Part shown: positions 7,734 through 9,702 of the stretch, in pieces
Layout of the letters: each line of letters opens with the position of its first letter
Position numbering within the stretch: the first letter of the stretch is position 1
NCBI GenBank assembly: GCA_002449335.1
Contig: DKDL01000115.1
Location: 43,278 to 52,979, forward strand
Source: Succinatimonas sp. UBA6849
GTDB lineage: Bacteria > Pseudomonadota > Gammaproteobacteria > Enterobacterales > Succinivibrionaceae
Direction of reading: 5' to 3'
DNA length: 9,702 nucleotides
Position numbers and translations under genes: made by a program
Notes under the pieces: generated by a model
Database searches by the model: none
What the model was told of the DNA's origin: nothing
The model's input: only the letters and a program-made list of their open reading frames with translations

Positions 7734-9575
7734 ATGAGCGATAGGAAGTTTCTGCCATTACCATACGGCTATAACGGTTATGAGGAAATAAGGAACGATA
7801 ACTGTTACTTTGTAGATAAGACCTCATACCTGAAAAATGTTCTTGAAGGCAGTGGCAAGGTACTTCTGTTTACAAGACCAAGACGCTTTGGTAAAACAGT
7901 CTTTATGAGTACGCTCAACTCATTTTTAAAGATAAACAAAGATAATCCTTCTGACACTTCAGAACAGCTAAGACTTTTTGAAGGAACACAAATATTAAAA
8001 GACACAGAGTTCTGTGAAAAGTACATGGGTAAATATCCTGTTATCTTTATCACTTTAAAGAGTGTGGATGGAGATAACTTTGAAGATGCCTATAAAAGAT
8101 TTGCAGCTGTTGTATCTAAAGTTGCATCTGAATATAAATACCTTTTGGAAAGCTCTAAATTAGATGCTGAAGATAAGGATAAATTAAAAAAACTGTCAGA
8201 TATAAGCTTTTTAAGACTGTTTGAGAATTCAGACTATCTGACAGGTGCATTAAATACCCTGTCAGCTCTTTTATATAAGGAATACGGTAAACTCCCAGTC
8301 CTGCTCATAGATGAATATGATGTACCTTTAGCCAAGGCCTCATATCACGATTTACTAAAATACAGGGACTATACCGGAAAAATAGATGCTAACGATACCT
8401 ACCATTCAAGAATGGTAACTCTAATGTCAGGCTTTCTTGATATCCTCAAAAATGAGAACACTCTTACCAAGACAGTTATGACAGGATGTTTAAAGGTAGC
8501 TAAAAACAGTATCTTTACAGGTGTTAACAATCTTTATGTTAATACTGTAGTTTCACAGGATATAGATTATTCAGGTCTCATCGGTTTTACCAAGGATGAA
8601 ACAAACAGGTTTCTTGATGACTATGACCTGTCAGAATACTCTTCCCTTGTAAAAGACAACTACGACGGTTACAGATTTTTTGACAAGGAGATGTTCTGTC
8701 CATGGGATGTGGTTAACTTTATAAATGAAAGCCATAAGAAAAAACTTAATGGACTTACTGACTCTATAAATGCCGGCAACTACTGGATTGGCACAACCTC
8801 AAGTTCTTCTATCTATGAATATTTAGGCTACCTTACAGATAAAGACACTCAGAAGATGCAGGACCTAATTGACGGTAAGTCAGTAAGTTTCAGTCTGAAT
8901 GACTCCATGAACTATGACAATCTGTCTGAACATAATCCTGATGACTTCTGGTCACTTCTTCTGCATACAGGTTATTTAACAGTTGACTGGGATAAGACAA
9001 CAGAAGAACTCAAAAAAGCTAACACTTCAAGCAAAAACATTTTTGCAAGAATACCAAATCTGGAAATAAGAGAATGTTTTACACAGAACATTCAGCAGAA
9101 GTTCAAGGAACAACTGTCAAAGGACAATACTGCATCCACTCTTGTAAACAGCTTTTTAGACGGTAAGGCACAAGAGGCATCAGATATTCTCTTTGACCTG
9201 CTGCAGCACTATGTATCTGTAAGAGACACTGCAACTAAAGCTCCTCATGAGAACTATTACCACGGATTTTTAAACGGACTGTTTTCAAACTGTAAAGATA
9301 TCATCACTGATTATCATTCAAATTATGAATCTGGTGACGGTTATGCTGATATTACCTTTAAGTCAAGGCGCAATTCCATAGCTGTTGTTATTGAGATAAA
9401 GGCAGTTACCAGGGAAGAAGATCTCGATGAATATGCTCAAAGAGCCTTAGAGCAGATTGAAGAGAAAAACTACTGTGCTCCCTTTTTAAAGATATCAAGG
9501 GTAAAAAACATCTTAGCCTTTGGTATTGCATTTGGTGGAAAGGACTGTGCTGTGGCGTTCAGAAATGTAAAATAA
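7734..9575 (+). CDS. AAA-ATPase-like protein with C-terminal PD-(D/E)XK nuclease domain, function unknown
   Basis: The 613-aa protein has the layout of the AAA-ATPase-like family (Pfam AAA-ATPase_like, PF09820) fused to a PD-(D/E)XK nuclease-superfamily domain (PDDEXK_9, PF08011). The N-terminus has 'LPYGYNGYEEIR' and 'YFVDKTSYLK' (residues 9-34), then the Walker A variant RPRRFGKT (48-55), where the first glycine of GxxxxGKT is arginine, and Walker B VLLIDEYD (189-196). The C-terminal domain has GDGYADI with D539, VIEIKAV with E554 and K556, and a helix with Q569 and Q574, so a nuclease active site looks complete. No signal peptide or membrane segment is seen, so it should be cytoplasmic. 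Members are common and multi-copy in some gut and rumen bacteria; no biochemical role is established that I know of. It is separated from recD by 132 nt with its own start signals, and its use of CTG and AGG codons is higher than in recBCD. That suggests an accessory or transferred gene rather than part of the operon. Confidence 0.88.
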   Translation: MSDRKFLPLPYGYNGYEEIRNDNCYFVDKTSYLKNVLEGSGKVLLFTRPRRFGKTVFMSTLNSFLKINKDNPSDTSEQLRLFEGTQILKDTEFCEKYMGKYPVIFITLKSVDGDNFEDAYKRFAAVVSKVASEYKYLLESSKLDAEDKDKLKKLSDISFLRLFENSDYLTGALNTLSALLYKEYGKLPVLLIDEYDVPLAKASYHDLLKYRDYTGKIDANDTYHSRMVTLMSGFLDILKNENTLTKTVMTGCLKVAKNSIFTGVNNLYVNTVVSQDIDYSGLIGFTKDETNRFLDDYDLSEYSSLVKDNYDGYRFFDKEMFCPWDVVNFINESHKKKLNGLTDSINAGNYWIGTTSSSSIYEYLGYLTDKDTQKMQDLIDGKSVSFSLNDSMNYDNLSEHNPDDFWSLLLHTGYLTVDWDKTTEELKKANTSSKNIFARIPNLEIRECFTQNIQQKFKEQLSKDNTASTLVNSFLDGKAQEASDILFDLLQHYVSVRDTATKAPHENYYHGFLNGLFSNCKDIITDYHSNYESGDGYADITFKSRRNSIAVVIEIKAVTREEDLDEYAQRALEQIEEKNYCAPFLKISRVKNILAFGIAFGGKDCAVAFRNVK

Positions 9576-9581
9576 AAACAG

Positions 9582-9639
9582 ATCCTTAGCTGAAAATTTC
9601 AGAATTATTTTTGCATAAAAGTAAAAATGTCCTAAGGAT
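9582..9639 (+). repeat. Inverted repeat ATCCTTAG/CTAAGGAT enclosing two smaller hairpins
   Basis: ATCCTTAG (9582-9589) is the exact reverse complement of CTAAGGAT (9632-9639). The 42 nt between them hold two further self-complementary pieces: CTGAA/TTCAG (9590-9602) directly next to the outer stem, and ATTTTT/AAAAAT (9607-9612 with 9623-9628). As RNA this could fold as a three-way junction. In sequence this AT-rich, the parts could arise by chance. Confidence 0.4.
9590..9612 (+). terminator. Possible intrinsic terminator after the ATPase/nuclease gene
   Basis: CTGAA (9590-9594) pairs with TTCAG (9598-9602) around a 3-nt loop, and a T-rich run (AATTATTTTT) follows. It lies 14 nt after the stop codon, where a terminator is expected. 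The stem is only 5 bp with two G-C pairs, so efficiency is doubtful. Confidence 0.35.
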
Positions 9640-9699
9640 TAATCAGCGACAAAAAATTTGATTTTTAGAAAAAGTAAACTAAGGTTCTTCCCATTAATC
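9632..9699 (+). repeat. Repeated CTAAGG plus ATTAATC pair at the window end
   Basis: CTAAGG occurs at 9632-9637 and 9679-9684, and ATTAATC at 9638-9644 and 9693-9699. In the first copy the two words are contiguous; in the second they are split by 8 nt. The same CTAAGG word is also present inverted at 9584-9589. The window ends 3 nt after the last word, so more copies cannot be excluded. No coding frame is seen here. Confidence 0.3.
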
Positions 9700-9702
9700 G
9701 GT

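Noticed and set aside
955..8053. Reverse-strand open frames of 60-129 codons across the window
   Set aside because: All lie opposite strongly supported recC, recB, recD or ATPase/nuclease coding sequence, and none shows a recognisable domain. They are antisense shadows.
9658..9680. Promoter TTGATT...TAAACT at the window end
   Set aside because: The spacing between the two boxes is only 11 nt, too short for a sigma70 promoter.
1..9702. CRISPR array, tRNA, rRNA or insertion sequence
   Set aside because: No regularly spaced repeats, no cloverleaf-like sequence in the gaps and no transposase reading frame were seen. Non-coding space totals under 300 nt.

Overview
This is an AT-rich stretch (hand-sampled lines range from about 27 to 43% GC) that is almost fully coding on the + strand. 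It holds the end of a recC gene, complete recB and recD genes, and then one unrelated gene for a large ATPase/nuclease-type protein. A RecBCD complex of the classical RecC/RecB/RecD kind (not AddAB, not RecD2) points to a proteobacterium, most likely a gammaproteobacterium. The AT content, the strong TTA/AAA/GAA codon preference and the presence of a 'RPRRFGKT' AAA-ATPase-like protein would fit a host- or rumen-associated lineage such as Succinivibrionaceae. That genus-level idea is a guess and is not shown by the sequence.

Region 1 (1-7601) is the recC-recB-recD operon. The window opens inside recC and shows its C-terminal ~338 codons. recB follows after 13 nt and recD starts 4 nt after the recB stop, so the three are almost certainly co-transcribed and recD is probably translationally coupled to recB. 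Unlike E. coli, no ptrA (pitrilysin protease) lies between recC and recB. RecB (1430 aa) has all SF1A helicase motifs and an intact C-terminal RecB-family nuclease site. RecD (757 aa) has all SF1B helicase motifs. Together they would form the helicase-nuclease that resects double-strand DNA ends, loads RecA and degrades unprotected linear DNA such as phage DNA. Both proteins are clearly longer than the E. coli ones because of low-complexity, charged inserts and longer linkers.

Region 2 (7602-7733) is a short intergenic gap with a weak hairpin, a plausible promoter and a clear ribosome binding site, suggesting that the next gene is expressed independently.

Region 3 (7734-9575) is a 613-aa protein with an N-terminal AAA-ATPase-like domain (variant Walker A RPRRFGKT, Walker B DEYD) and a C-terminal PD-(D/E)XK nuclease-like domain with its D...ExK residues intact. 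Its codon use (many more CTG and AGG) differs from recBCD, so it looks like an accessory, probably transferred gene. Its function is unknown. Region 4 (9576-9702) is non-coding AT-rich sequence with nested inverted repeats and a repeated CTAAGG/ATTAATC pair; it is cut by the window end.

I do not see a clear new multi-gene system. The most interesting item is the intact ATPase-nuclease gene directly downstream of recBCD.
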